DNA from: Serratia marcescens
Lineage (GTDB): Bacteria > Pseudomonadota > Gammaproteobacteria > Enterobacterales > Enterobacteriaceae
Direction: 5' to 3'
NCBI GenBank assembly: GCA_015548865.1
Contig: JADMXW010000021.1
Span: forward strand, 1 to 64,000
DNA: 64,000 nucleotides
The translations under genes and the position numbers were made by a program. Shown piece by piece: positions 14,992 through 24,841 of this stretch (the stretch's first letter is position 1; every line of letters begins with the position of its first letter). The notes beneath the pieces were generated by a model, which worked only from the letters and a program-made list of their open reading frames with translations, was not told the DNA's origin and searched no databases.

Positions 14992-16974
14992 GTGACACGC
15001 TCTGAATTGCAAACCGTTTGGCACGATTTCATCACCTCCGATCCGATAAGATATCCAAATGTCGCCAGCATGGAACATCTCACGCTCAAGCCCTACATCG
15101 CCGAATCTTGGCTGCGTTGCCGTCGACAACAGCGTCATGATCATTGGGCAACGCCACTCTATGCCAAAGGCATTACTTTTGAATCACTGTGTCGCAACCG
15201 CGCCGATATGATCAATATCTCTTCCCCGATACTGGAGGATATTTTTGCCTATCTTACCACCGCTGAATGTGCTCTGCTTCTGACCGATGAAACGGGATGT
15301 ACACTGAGTTTTCATGCGTCGCCCTCTATGAGCCAACGGCTGATGGCGTTAGGAATTGGTGAGGGAATTTACTGGCGGGAAAGCATGATGGGCAATAATG
15401 CCATCACTACGGCGCTTTTATTGCACGAACCAGTGAGTTTGCAAGGATACGAACATTTCAATCAGTGCCTGCATCCGTTTGCCTGCTTTGCAACACCAAT
15501 TTTTGATAGTTACAGTGCTGTCATGGGGGCGGTTGGACTCATTTTGCTGAACGAAAACGATACAGTCTCTGCTTTAGCACTCGTACATTCTACCGCACAG
15601 CAAATCAGTACAAAATTGCATGCCGATATGATTCTGGCAGAATCCAATCAACATTTAAGTGAAGTTCATGCCTTGTTGGATGGCGTTGAAGAAGGCGTTC
15701 TCGCTTGGGATCATAAGGGCACCATCCTCTATCTGAACAAAAATGGCAGCGACCTTCTCAATGTTAAAGGTGAAAAGCTATTAGGGAAAAACATTCAGGA
15801 TACGCTGATATTACCACAGCGGATAACCCATGCCATTGCCGAGAACCAGGATGTCTATCTGTTTGAAACTGCCGTTGAATTTCAAGGAACATTTATCGCA
15901 CTGGCGATGTCGCTCAAAATTGTCAAAGGCGTTGCCAATACGCCCGATCGCTACATTGCGTTATTGCACCCTATAGATCACATTCGCGAATTGGTGCATC
16001 GTCACGGCGGTGCCTATGCACGTCTGACATTTGACGATCTCGACTACGTCGGAACATCCAGCGCCATCCGACGTGTGGTTCGCCTTGCGCAGCAGGCAGC
16101 GAAGGGGCGCGGTTCAGTGCTATTGCATGGCGAAGAGGGACTTGGCAAAGCCTATCTTGCTCAAGCTATTCATAACGCAAGCGAACGCCGGGATAAGCCT
16201 TTTATTACCATTAACTGCCAGGCAATACCGCGCGAAACTATGGCCAGTGAATTTCTGGGCAGTCATGCTCATACAGATAAACCGGCCATTTCCAAACTCG
16301 AGTTGGCTAAAGGTGGCACATTGCTGTTGGAGAATGTCGAATACCTGACACAAGAAGTGCAAACTGCGCTGCTACAATTGCTGAAAACCGGATTGCTCAA
16401 CAAGGCTAACCACACACTGGTGCCACTGGATATCAGATTGATCACTACCACTGATGTAGACATCAATCAGTTTGTTGACGAAAATCGCTTTCGCCGTCAC
16501 CTGCTTTACGAATTGCAATCATTTGATATTCATGTGCCTGCTTTACGAGAACGCAGCGAAGATATCCCCGCGTTAATCAAGCGCTATCTGAAAATCATGA
16601 GTCGTGAGATTGGTGCAAACGTGACGCTTTCTGAAGATGCGCAGCAGTTGCTCATGCGCTATACCTGGCCGGGCAATAACCGTGAATTACGCAATGTACT
16701 TGAACGTGCCTATAGCTACAGCAATGGCAAGAGAATAAAAGTTAAAGACATCCCAGCACCGTTAAGTGAAAACATTATCAAGACATCTGCCAGAGAAGCC
16801 AGTTTCCCCCCTCATTCATTACAAGATATGGAGCGGGCGGCACTGATTCAAGCGGCTATTCACTGCCGGGGTAAAGCCTCGAAAATGGCCTTAACGCTAA
16901 AAATTGGCCGCACTTCCCTGTGGCGTAAGCTTAAACTGTTTAATATCAATCTTTCCGATTACAAGGTTCATTGA
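14992..16974 (+). CDS. dhaR: dha operon transcriptional activator DhaR
   Basis: This 660-residue enhancer-binding-protein relative has a GAF-type sensor domain (about 30-210), a PAS domain (about 230-350), an AAA+ domain (about 355-590) and a Fis-type helix-turn-helix near the C-terminus (KMALTLKIGRTSLWRKLK). The Walker A region reads GEEGLGKA. The sigma-54 contact motif GAFTGA is missing, with HAHTDK at that place, as in E. coli DhaR, which activates a sigma-70 promoter. DhaK and DhaL compete for DhaR in E. coli. GTG 14992 has an ideal AGGAGG and is preferred over ATG 14947, which has none. The 3' end overlaps iacP convergently by 29 bp. Confidence 0.92.
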   Translation: MTRSELQTVWHDFITSDPIRYPNVASMEHLTLKPYIAESWLRCRRQQRHDHWATPLYAKGITFESLCRNRADMINISSPILEDIFAYLTTAECALLLTDETGCTLSFHASPSMSQRLMALGIGEGIYWRESMMGNNAITTALLLHEPVSLQGYEHFNQCLHPFACFATPIFDSYSAVMGAVGLILLNENDTVSALALVHSTAQQISTKLHADMILAESNQHLSEVHALLDGVEEGVLAWDHKGTILYLNKNGSDLLNVKGEKLLGKNIQDTLILPQRITHAIAENQDVYLFETAVEFQGTFIALAMSLKIVKGVANTPDRYIALLHPIDHIRELVHRHGGAYARLTFDDLDYVGTSSAIRRVVRLAQQAAKGRGSVLLHGEEGLGKAYLAQAIHNASERRDKPFITINCQAIPRETMASEFLGSHAHTDKPAISKLELAKGGTLLLENVEYLTQEVQTALLQLLKTGLLNKANHTLVPLDIRLITTTDVDINQFVDENRFRRHLLYELQSFDIHVPALRERSEDIPALIKRYLKIMSREIGANVTLSEDAQQLLMRYTWPGNNRELRNVLERAYSYSNGKRIKVKDIPAPLSENIIKTSAREASFPPHSLQDMERAALIQAAIHCRGKASKMALTLKIGRTSLWRKLKLFNINLSDYKVH

Positions 16975-17224
16975 CTCTTTTGGAGGGGGAGGCATCGGTA
17001 AAGCGTTCAGCGATATCCTGCACTGTCAACGCAGCACTGATCTGTGCCGACGGGATCGTCACTCCAACTGCTTCAAGACGAATCAGTAAATCAATTATCT
17101 CGACCGAATCCAGCCCTAGTGTGACGATCAGACGGTCTTCCAATCCAATCTGGTCAATAGGGATGCCACTCACCTGATGAATTAATTCCTTCACCAGACC
17201 TTCGCTATCATTTTCGTTTACCAT
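16946..17224 (-). CDS. iacP: T3SS-associated acyl carrier protein IacP
   Basis: This 92-residue acyl carrier protein has the phosphopantetheine attachment site LGLDSVEI (Ser40). The hydrophobic helix II segment that follows is typical of the fold. A gene of this kind closes the sip operon in Salmonella SPI-1 (iacP) and Yersinia Ysa (acpY), always next to the sipA position, as here. IacP supports translocator or effector secretion, but the acylated partner is debated. It is the last gene of the minus arm. Its final 29 bp lie inside the 3' end of dhaR on the other strand, which marks the island boundary. Confidence 0.9.
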   Translation of the reverse strand: MVNENDSEGLVKELIHQVSGIPIDQIGLEDRLIVTLGLDSVEIIDLLIRLEAVGVTIPSAQISAALTVQDIAERFTDASPSKRVNEPCNRKD

Positions 17225-17228
17225 AACA

Positions 17229-19211
17229 TCATGGCCACGACATCTGAGTTGATAACGAACGTCTTAATCCCGGTGTCGTCGTGAAAACCCTCTTACTTCG
17301 CTTTTGCACATATTTATTTACTAACGCTTGTGCGCTTGGGCTCAGTTTTGATAAATCGGTTGGGCTCTGTTTTGATGAATCCTTCTTCGACGAGCTTACT
17401 TTAAGGAATGCCGCATTAATGTAGTTTTGCTGCATATCACTATACGACTCAGAACCAGGCTCCGAAAGAAACGCCCTCTCCAGGAAATACTCCATCGTTT
17501 GGGTATACAACCCGTCCCCGTGCAGGACCAATTTATCGATTTTTGCCGTTTCGTTTTCATTCTCCTTAACTTCATCTTTAAGCCAGTGTTTCAACAGTGC
17601 CAAGTCAGACGAATTGATGCTGGGTAAGTTACTTTTTACTAAAGATGATAAATCTGAACTGCTCACGGCCTCCGCCATGCGAAAACCATCATTCACAGCG
17701 TGCCTATTTTCAGCGTCAGCCACGGAAAGATCAGCCCCCGGCTGACGGTACGATGCCAGTGATGCCAGGGGATTAATGTTCTGCTTTGATGATAGGGTAC
17801 CGATGTTGAAATTATTCAATGGCAATTGTGGTGGGGGCATGGTTGACATATCTGATTCTATAGAATGGTGTGTTGAAAATTGCCGATTTACTTGATCACT
17901 GCGTATCTGTTTATTCTTGCCTATCGGGAATGAATCATCTTTAGTCGAGGCCTGCATCACCGCTGTATTCAATTGCAAAGCGCGATCAGTAGATGACACC
18001 TGATTTGGTTGGCGTCGAACATCACGATTGACCAGCGATGTAATATGCGTGAATTTTTCATCATTAAACGATGTTGGAAGACTTGGAATCTCTTGATTAG
18101 AGATACCATCCAAGCGATTCAATAGTTGGCAGCAATGAGGGGAATACGGTATTATTTCTCGCCTCCCGCCCATAGACACAATCAGTTCTTTTAATAATTC
18201 ATTACGTTTCTCAGTTGTAATTTTATCCGAAGCCAATAACTTGTCTGTTACAGCACTCCAGGGATCAGAAATAGTGGGCGACGCCACTGATGAGGCAGAC
18301 CTATCACTAATGGGTACATAAACATTACCACCAGTAACAGTGATATGGTTTGGAGATCCGGGGGAATTGAGAGTCATCGGCTCCGGTAACTTGTTCCCCA
18401 CAACATCAGGAACATTGATCTTTTCAGGCACCGAAGAGAGATTTTTAATATCCGCTTTCATGTCTTTCAATGCTACGGGAATAACTCTAATTGCCGACAT
18501 TAATGACATAAAAGAATGTCGCAAAAGGATAGGTGATGAACTTGGTTTAGCGTGTTTAACCAATTGATCCGTCAAATAATCGATATGGCTTAAAATATGC
18601 GTAATATCGTAATTGAAAACTTTATTAAGACCTTTTAATGCCTGCTCACGATCGTTTATTTCATGTTTGCTACACCATGCATCAATACACTGATTTAACA
18701 TGAAAGCGGTTATGTTTTTGCTAATATCATTACCGTATTTTACAAATAAAGGTGAAGCATCCCCCCACAGATTTTTATCATATTTGTGGTCAAGTTCAAT
18801 AGGATCTTTATTTTTATTCCCCCACTCGATTACCTTTCCATTTAACAGGGTGCTTAGTTTATTATAGAGATTCAAATCATCAGGAGAAAAACTTTCCTTG
18901 AAGGAATTTAGAAAACTCATTGCCTGTAAAAAAAGCTCGTTATTATTATTAACAATACTGGCATTACGCGTTTTTTCACAACGATTAGCCAAAGAAACCA
19001 ACCCCATGAAATCCATCGATGCAACACTATGGGCAGGATCTTTCATGAAATCATTAGTCACGCGTTCAACATTTTCGTTAGTACAGTTATTCAAATTAGC
19101 TACTAACGTTTTATAACTGCTGTTATCAATATTAATTTTATCAGAAACGATACTGTGAATACTACCTAAATTATGTAACCCTTGGCCCTCGATACCATTC
19201 ATCGCCCCCAT
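17229..19211 (-). CDS. sipA: SipA-like T3SS effector
   Basis: This 660-residue protein sits exactly where sipA sits in SPI-1, between sipD and iacP, and is close in length to Salmonella SipA (685). It is Ser/Asn-rich and has no signal peptide. The N-terminal half is helical (about 1-260). A low-complexity linker follows (about 270-500), then a C-terminal helical block (about 510-600) and a basic tail (KRSKRVFTTTPGLRRS). SipA/IpaA proteins bind actin or vinculin after injection. The linker diverges so strongly that function is inferred mostly from position. The start at 19211 is chosen for AGGAGG seven bases upstream. InvB would be its chaperone by analogy. Confidence 0.72.
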   Translation of the reverse strand: MGAMNGIEGQGLHNLGSIHSIVSDKINIDNSSYKTLVANLNNCTNENVERVTNDFMKDPAHSVASMDFMGLVSLANRCEKTRNASIVNNNNELFLQAMSFLNSFKESFSPDDLNLYNKLSTLLNGKVIEWGNKNKDPIELDHKYDKNLWGDASPLFVKYGNDISKNITAFMLNQCIDAWCSKHEINDREQALKGLNKVFNYDITHILSHIDYLTDQLVKHAKPSSSPILLRHSFMSLMSAIRVIPVALKDMKADIKNLSSVPEKINVPDVVGNKLPEPMTLNSPGSPNHITVTGGNVYVPISDRSASSVASPTISDPWSAVTDKLLASDKITTEKRNELLKELIVSMGGRREIIPYSPHCCQLLNRLDGISNQEIPSLPTSFNDEKFTHITSLVNRDVRRQPNQVSSTDRALQLNTAVMQASTKDDSFPIGKNKQIRSDQVNRQFSTHHSIESDMSTMPPPQLPLNNFNIGTLSSKQNINPLASLASYRQPGADLSVADAENRHAVNDGFRMAEAVSSSDLSSLVKSNLPSINSSDLALLKHWLKDEVKENENETAKIDKLVLHGDGLYTQTMEYFLERAFLSEPGSESYSDMQQNYINAAFLKVSSSKKDSSKQSPTDLSKLSPSAQALVNKYVQKRSKRVFTTTPGLRRSLSTQMSWP

Positions 19212-19224
19212 ATTACGACCTCCT

Positions 19225-19650
19225 TTATAAATCCTCATTAAAATTAGTTTTACCGCAACATAAAATAATATTTTTTATCGAATGAAGAAACTTGTTCTCC
19301 TTGAACTCTGATTTCCCATTAGGATCGTCACCCAAAACATTCCCTTTGTTCAACAATTTATTTTTTTTTGATATTTCATGAACGAGCCGCCTGTGATTTC
19401 TGAGCTCAAGAAATTTCTTCCGTTCCCATGAACTATAAAAATCACCGTTCATTTTATATTTTTGAATATCATCTTCTGAGTTTGACTCTATAGAATTAAA
19501 ACTGCTGAGCATTCTATTTTGCATATCCAACCGATTCATATCAATTTTGATATTATACAAGGTAGCATGCGATGCACCAGCAGAGGCCATTGAATAATAA
19601 TGAGTCCAAAGTGCGGCGTTATCAATTCCCGATATTCTAGACATAGTCAT
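19225..19650 (-). CDS. uncharacterised protein between sipD and sipA-like genes
   Basis: This 141-residue protein has no recognised family. The N-terminus is Ser/Ala/His-rich without a cleavable signal peptide. The middle is strongly charged (about 60-125, many Lys, Glu and Arg). The C-terminus has a short hydrophobic stretch ending in a double cysteine (ILCCGK, Cys131-132). It starts at ATG 19650 with only a weak upstream TGAGAA. It is 14 bp upstream of the sipA-like gene and 23 bp after sipD, so it is surely cotranscribed with translocators and effector. Salmonella has no gene here. Candidate roles are a small secreted effector or a class I chaperone. It is larger and more basic than usual acidic chaperones, which favours effector. 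Confidence 0.7.
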   Translation of the reverse strand: MTMSRISGIDNAALWTHYYSMASAGASHATLYNIKIDMNRLDMQNRMLSSFNSIESNSEDDIQKYKMNGDFYSSWERKKFLELRNHRRLVHEISKKNKLLNKGNVLGDDPNGKSEFKENKFLHSIKNIILCCGKTNFNEDL

Positions 19651-19672
19651 CAATTCTCAAATAGTTAAAAAA

Positions 19673-20884
19673 TTACGAAAGAGATTTAAGTACGTCTTTG
19701 GCGCTGTCTCCTAATGTACTAATTGTGCTACTAAGCACTTTGATCAGATTATCAAATGTACTATTTGCCTGGCTATATCTCTGCGCAAAAGTCTGCATAT
19801 TGCTTTGAAAAGCGCTGCCAACGGAGTTAAAGCTAGCAAGCCACGCCTGATACTGTACCGTAGTAATTCTTATACCATCCTTACCTTTATTTTCCTCTAA
19901 ATCAGGATCAGGTGTTAATGGTGAATTACTTATTTTTTTGAACAGTTCAAGATCAAACACAGCCTTGCCATCAACGTTAACCTCAAACGCGGGTTTCAGT
20001 GTAGCGAGCATTTCTTCCTTTTGCTCATCATCCAATTTATCCCAATTAGGAATCTTGAAAACATTGCCTGATTCTTTATATCGCTTTTCAACCCATTTTT
20101 TAAATTCACTATACCCCTCCTTATAGATCTTAAAACCATCAAACTTCAAATAGTTGGCGTCATCTTGAGGGGATACAGAATTTGCAGCAGCTTTCTGAAC
20201 CATTTGATTATATGCATCATACATTTTAGTATATTCCTGCATTAGACCGGCATAAAAATCAACATAACTTGTTTTTATTTCATTTATAGACGATGCAATT
20301 TCACCCCATAGTTTTGCATAGCCGGTACCTGTAGTAAAAATATTATCAGACTCATTCACCCCAGAATTTCTATAACTATTTTTTTCATCGACATCACTCG
20401 CCTTAGAATTTATCTTACTATTAATACTACTTAACAAAAAACCACGATTTAGCTTTTCATTATGAATTTGATGCTGTACCTTATCATAGAGTTGTTCAGT
20501 AAATTGCGGTGACACCGATCGCTGTTTTCTAACCTTAGGGATATCAAAATCAGGTGAGCGACTATACTGTTGTTCTCGTTGGAGTTCGACGTTTAGCCAA
20601 TCCCACGCCCCCTGTTGAGTTGTGCTATTTACAACATCACTATCTTGAATTTGGGATAGCGCAGCCTCGATACGTACGACCCTATCGTGGATTGATATCG
20701 CAGAAGAAGTACGAGAAACATTTTCATCAGGTAAAAAGGAAAGTAAGAAATTCATTTCTGCATTTTTTTTATCGCTCAATAATAATGGCTCATTTGACAT
20801 GGGAATGAATACGGATGAATCACTAACAAGACTTTCCGTATTGTTCAATAACTCTCGAGAGGATAATGCAACAAGATTTGACAT
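19673..20884 (-). CDS. sipD: T3SS needle-tip protein SipD/IpaD
   Basis: This 403-residue protein belongs to the SipD/IpaD family, which forms the hydrophilic tip complex on the needle. The C-terminal half shows the family pattern: LWGEIASSINEIKTSYVDFYAGLMQEYTKMY-type helix (about 200-225), then KKWVEKRYKESG and the terminal long helix ending in AKDVLKSLS. The N-terminal part, with its self-chaperoning helices and linkers, is longer than in Salmonella SipD (343). It follows sipC with a 68-bp gap and belongs to the sicA-sipBCD operon. Confidence 0.87.
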   Translation of the reverse strand: MSNLVALSSRELLNNTESLVSDSSVFIPMSNEPLLLSDKKNAEMNFLLSFLPDENVSRTSSAISIHDRVVRIEAALSQIQDSDVVNSTTQQGAWDWLNVELQREQQYSRSPDFDIPKVRKQRSVSPQFTEQLYDKVQHQIHNEKLNRGFLLSSINSKINSKASDVDEKNSYRNSGVNESDNIFTTGTGYAKLWGEIASSINEIKTSYVDFYAGLMQEYTKMYDAYNQMVQKAAANSVSPQDDANYLKFDGFKIYKEGYSEFKKWVEKRYKESGNVFKIPNWDKLDDEQKEEMLATLKPAFEVNVDGKAVFDLELFKKISNSPLTPDPDLEENKGKDGIRITTVQYQAWLASFNSVGSAFQSNMQTFAQRYSQANSTFDNLIKVLSSTISTLGDSAKDVLKSLS

Positions 20885-20952
20885 ATTTTTCTCTATTCAT
20901 TTGAATACATTTAGAGAAGATTATTAAGAATCTTCCCTTTGTTTCATTGATT

Positions 20953-22164
20953 TCAACCCATCCTACTTGCAACAGCAGAGCGCGCATCATTCTCATTATT
21001 AAGAATGGCAAGCAAGGATTGCCTTAAAGCAGACTCTCCCTCATTAGCCTTTTTCGAAGATTGCTGATGCATGTTATCCACACCGCTACTCACCGTTTGG
21101 TTGGCCCGCATGAGTTCTTCATTTTTGCGCTGTCCAGCACTCGCGACCTCAAACCCACTCTCTAAAGCGCGCTGGCCCAACATATTCAGTTGAGTTATTG
21201 AATCACCCTGAATACGCATTTTTTGTGCTTTTCCTGATGTTTGTTGATGAAGGTTATGTAATCTCTGACTTTCAATCTTCGATGTAGCGATGGTTTCACT
21301 AAGGCGAGACTTTGCCTCCTCAGTCAGGACTTTTCCTTCTGGCAGCATATCGTTCCTATGACCATTCAAAATGCTTTTATCCAGCTCAATTTTTTGGTCA
21401 ATTTTTTGTGATGCTGCCAAATTTTTCGTTATTGATTTATGCTCAGAAGTCAACGCCTTCCCTGTTTTATAACAAGAGAGAGCTTGAACCCCGCCAGAAA
21501 CAACGCCAGAAGTAATTGCACTATAAAGACGTAATTCTGATGCTTTGATAATATGTTCTCCAGCCTTCTTTGCTGAATTCATGCTTACTTCCGACCATTT
21601 TGCTGCTGAAGAATTGAATTGTGCTTCGTGCTTATTTAGAGACTGAATTATGCTGGAATATGCATCCATAACCCCCATGGGCCCCATCATGTTACTATAA
21701 AAAAAAGGCTTTGATGTCGTCGCCGTAATATCTGTTCCGCCTTCAACAGCTCGATGTGAATGTATAGACTGTGTACTGTCAGGATCTCGCTTCACGGAAT
21801 CGCTAGCATCATAATGGTTACTTCCACTATTCCAACCAGAAAATAGCTGCGCTCTACATAGTGCAGCCGTACCAGAGACGGCCTGTTCGACATTATCAAT
21901 GTCCTTACCCTGTCTCGCATCAGACAACCGCTGGATGAGTTCTACCTTTGTCGAGGATTGTAATGTTTTATTCGAGCTAGTAGGTGGAATCAATTCAACA
22001 GGCACATCACCAATACTGCGCGTGGTATAATTAGAATGCTCGATCGCAGGTAAAGTAAGAATGCCTAAAGAACGCATCGACTGCTGTTTCTCTGTACCAT
22101 TAATATCATTTACTGTATAAACACTACTACCTTGAATTGCAACTGGCGATAAAGGTGTCGTCAT
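20953..22164 (-). CDS. sipC: T3SS translocator SipC/IpaC
   Basis: This 403-residue protein is about the size of Salmonella SipC (409). It has one central hydrophobic stretch with LYSAITSGVVSGGVQALSCY (about 211-230), typical of the minor translocator that spans the host membrane. Polar, Ser/Gln-rich helices lie on both sides, and the C-terminus (about 340-403) would be the actin-interacting part in SipC. The start at 22164 (MTTPLSPV) is chosen because GGAGTGG precedes it. The longer frame begins inside the intergenic gap. It is encoded immediately after sipB and would use SicA as chaperone. Confidence 0.87.
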   Translation of the reverse strand: MTTPLSPVAIQGSSVYTVNDINGTEKQQSMRSLGILTLPAIEHSNYTTRSIGDVPVELIPPTSSNKTLQSSTKVELIQRLSDARQGKDIDNVEQAVSGTAALCRAQLFSGWNSGSNHYDASDSVKRDPDSTQSIHSHRAVEGGTDITATTSKPFFYSNMMGPMGVMDAYSSIIQSLNKHEAQFNSSAAKWSEVSMNSAKKAGEHIIKASELRLYSAITSGVVSGGVQALSCYKTGKALTSEHKSITKNLAASQKIDQKIELDKSILNGHRNDMLPEGKVLTEEAKSRLSETIATSKIESQRLHNLHQQTSGKAQKMRIQGDSITQLNMLGQRALESGFEVASAGQRKNEELMRANQTVSSGVDNMHQQSSKKANEGESALRQSLLAILNNENDARSAVASRMG

Positions 22165-22224
22165 TGTTATATCCACTCCAACTAATAAGTAAGTTAAACA
22201 TGATATTTTAGATAACAAATAATA

Positions 22225-24150
22225 CTAACCCGCAACATTACGAATTTTGTGAGTAATATACTTCCCAGCTTGAATTTGATTCTCAGCCACTGTCGCCATA
22301 TTTTCAATAATTGCATTTGCTGAAGAAATTCGGTGACTGAAACCATCAACCATGCGGTCCATCAATTCATTTAAAAGCTGCTGTAAAGTTATACTTTCCA
22401 AAATACCAGCCCGTAATGTATCCGCTTTCATTTGATATACTGAAGATGTTATATTCAATGCAGTATGGAGACCAGTATTAGCTCCTGCTGCTATATTATT
22501 GGCCTGCTTGAGAACATTTATAGAACGTTCCCCGATAATATTCCGAGATCCCAACTTCTGAGATATCGTTGATGTCATACCTTTTAACATCTTTAAAATA
22601 TTATTATCAATTATTCTTTTCATAACTCGATTCATCATTGCGCGAGAAGTTTGCACAACGCTTGTTGTTGCCAGCTTTGTACCTATACTAGAAAGAATCC
22701 TACCTGCAAAACTGCTGGCCAGAACCGCTAATACAATGATCGCAACGGCCACAACAATAGCACCGATTATATTACCGATTAAATCAGCCGTTCCTTTATC
22801 TACCCCCATACCTTGCAATAGTGAAGAGATATTTTTTGCTAAAAAATTCATTAATGGCTGTATGACAGATTCCATTAATGGAGTCAAAGCTTGCTCAATA
22901 AAAGACTTTCCTGTTGCTGCCTGATATATCTCATCTCCTACCGCCAGCGCCAACCCAATGCCCGCCAATGCCAACGATGCGCCCCCCGTAGGTATAGCAG
23001 CAATGAAGGAAATACCAGTAATGACCCAGCCAATAATTTTACCAATGCACCCCATAGTTTTTTGCAGTTCTTCCGCTTTACGCTGCTCTACTTCAAATTC
23101 ACGAGCTTTTTTTTCTGTACTTTTAGCCGCTGATTCTGCCATCTTTTGCTTTAGCGATGCACCAGCCTGCAAATCATCACTAGCACTTTCATTGATTAGT
23201 TGAGAAATAACAGCTAACAAATAGCTGAGACTTTTTGCATTTTCATTCTGCTGTTTTTGCTTATATTCAATAACAGATGCTTGTTGAATAGAAATAGTCC
23301 CCAGCAGAGCCTGCGCTTGCTTTTTTAAATTTTCCAGGCTCGTTTTACTCGCACTTTCTGCCTGTTGAGCAGGTTTGAGCCTGTTATCGACAACATCTTG
23401 ACGCTGGCCCAAGAGTCGATCTTTATCATTATATTTCTCACGAATAACGTACTTTGCATCTTCTATTTTCTTGTTCAGTTCAGGAGATATAATCCCCTTT
23501 TCATCTAACTCTTTCTCCGCCAATATCTGCAAAGATACCAAATCATCTTGCGCTGCGGAGATTTCTTGAGTCTTAGCATCAATCATCTTTTTAAGTTCAC
23601 CAACCTGACTATGCGCTTGCGCCAGCTCATCATAGTCGTTAGCCCACTGTTGAGCGTGCACCTCCAATTGCTCGGCGAGTGTGTTGTAAGCCTGCGAGTG
23701 ATCAGACAACTGCATATTGTAAATCTTTAGTTGATCAACCATTTGCTGTAGTGTTACATCGCCGGTAAGCTGATTTATTTTACCTAACAGACCAATCATG
23801 CGTGCGGATGCACTCAGAGAAGTCTCATGTTCACCGGAACTCATGGTCGTTTTTGACAAAAAAGAAAAAGGCTCAGATGCCAACTTTGGGATATTGGCAT
23901 CTTGTGGTGTCCAGAGTTGGGAAGGGTTTCCCTGCAACGCTTTAGTGGTATCTTGCAAAATAACAACCAGTTGCTCTGGTTGTAAAAATTTAATTGCTGA
24001 TGCCACTACATCCCGTTGAGGATGGTCTCTCAACGCAGACTCACCAAAGCGCTTGATATTATTGCTTTGTGCATTCAGTATGGACCGGTTTGCTTCAATC
24101 CTCCCATTGTCCAAAAAAAACGTAGAAAAATCATCAATCGTAATATTCAT
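22225..24150 (-). CDS. sipB: T3SS translocator SipB/IpaB
   Basis: This 641-residue major translocator (SipB is 593) has a long coiled-coil N-terminal half (about 130-310) and two hydrophobic membrane-insertion segments at about 368-404 and 456-484. They are separated by an amphipathic region. SipB and SipC form the pore in the host membrane. The chaperone-binding segment is expected near residues 50-75 (SAIKFLQPEQLVVIL). Start and sicA stop overlap (TAATG), so translation is coupled to its chaperone SicA. Confidence 0.9.
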   Translation of the reverse strand: MNITIDDFSTFFLDNGRIEANRSILNAQSNNIKRFGESALRDHPQRDVVASAIKFLQPEQLVVILQDTTKALQGNPSQLWTPQDANIPKLASEPFSFLSKTTMSSGEHETSLSASARMIGLLGKINQLTGDVTLQQMVDQLKIYNMQLSDHSQAYNTLAEQLEVHAQQWANDYDELAQAHSQVGELKKMIDAKTQEISAAQDDLVSLQILAEKELDEKGIISPELNKKIEDAKYVIREKYNDKDRLLGQRQDVVDNRLKPAQQAESASKTSLENLKKQAQALLGTISIQQASVIEYKQKQQNENAKSLSYLLAVISQLINESASDDLQAGASLKQKMAESAAKSTEKKAREFEVEQRKAEELQKTMGCIGKIIGWVITGISFIAAIPTGGASLALAGIGLALAVGDEIYQAATGKSFIEQALTPLMESVIQPLMNFLAKNISSLLQGMGVDKGTADLIGNIIGAIVVAVAIIVLAVLASSFAGRILSSIGTKLATTSVVQTSRAMMNRVMKRIIDNNILKMLKGMTSTISQKLGSRNIIGERSINVLKQANNIAAGANTGLHTALNITSSVYQMKADTLRAGILESITLQQLLNELMDRMVDGFSHRISSANAIIENMATVAENQIQAGKYITHKIRNVAG

Positions 24151-24704
24151 TATGCATCCCTATCAATATCCTCTTTTTGACTTCCATTCTCTTCATTAGC
24201 ATCCATGTCTTTTAATGCGGCTAAATAAGCTTGTGCTTTTTCCTTCAAACTTTCATCGCTACATTTCTCGGTTACAATGTCAAAACACTTACTCGCCTGA
24301 ACTGAACGACAGAGCATAAGGTTGCATTGCCCTGCATAGAGCATTGGCCGGTAATCATTTTCTGATAGAGAATAAGATAAAGCATAAAAATCAATAGCTT
24401 TTGAGTAATCCTTCTTAAGTTGATAAACGGCGGCTAACCCCATAGCATATTCTGGGTTATAAAAATCGTAGATGCATAAAAAACGAAAAAGTGATTCAGC
24501 GTCATCTAACTTACCCATATGGTAAAAGTCATAAGCAAGCTTATAAACATCACTCATTGTTTCATTAGAAACGCCATGAACGTCTTTCAAAGTCGCGCCA
24601 TTATGAATAGCATCCATAAGTTGCTCAGAATAATCTTTGAGCAAGGTTTCCTCGACCTCGTCACGTAATTCATTTTTAGCATCCATTACTTTTTTAAAGC
24701 TCAT
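24150..24704 (-). CDS. sicA: T3SS translocator chaperone SicA (IpgC/SycD family)
   Basis: This 184-residue class II chaperone has three TPR units, seen in KLAYDFYHMGKLDDAESLFRFL, YAMGLAAVYQLKKDYSKAIDFY and the third repeat with YAGQCNLMLCRSVQASKCF. It is slightly longer than Salmonella SicA (165) because of an acidic C-terminal tail. It holds SipB and SipC before secretion. In Salmonella, free SicA also acts with InvF to activate effector genes, a loop that could operate here because an invF homologue is present. The start at 24704 has GGAAGG seven bases upstream. Confidence 0.92.
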   Translation of the reverse strand: MSFKKVMDAKNELRDEVEETLLKDYSEQLMDAIHNGATLKDVHGVSNETMSDVYKLAYDFYHMGKLDDAESLFRFLCIYDFYNPEYAMGLAAVYQLKKDYSKAIDFYALSYSLSENDYRPMLYAGQCNLMLCRSVQASKCFDIVTEKCSDESLKEKAQAYLAALKDMDANEENGSQKEDIDRDA

Positions 24705-24841
24705 TTTTAGACCTTCCACATTAATTATAAAATGGAAAAAACGTTATAATAACGTCAAGTTCACCCAGAATGCAGACAGTAATGAATACAAGCACATCAT
24801 ACTGTTCACCAATGCAGCACAGATACAAAAAAAACGCACTA

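Noticed and set aside
14992-16974. Classical sigma-54 activator
   Set aside because: The AAA+ domain lacks the GAFTGA loop needed to contact sigma-54, as in E. coli DhaR.
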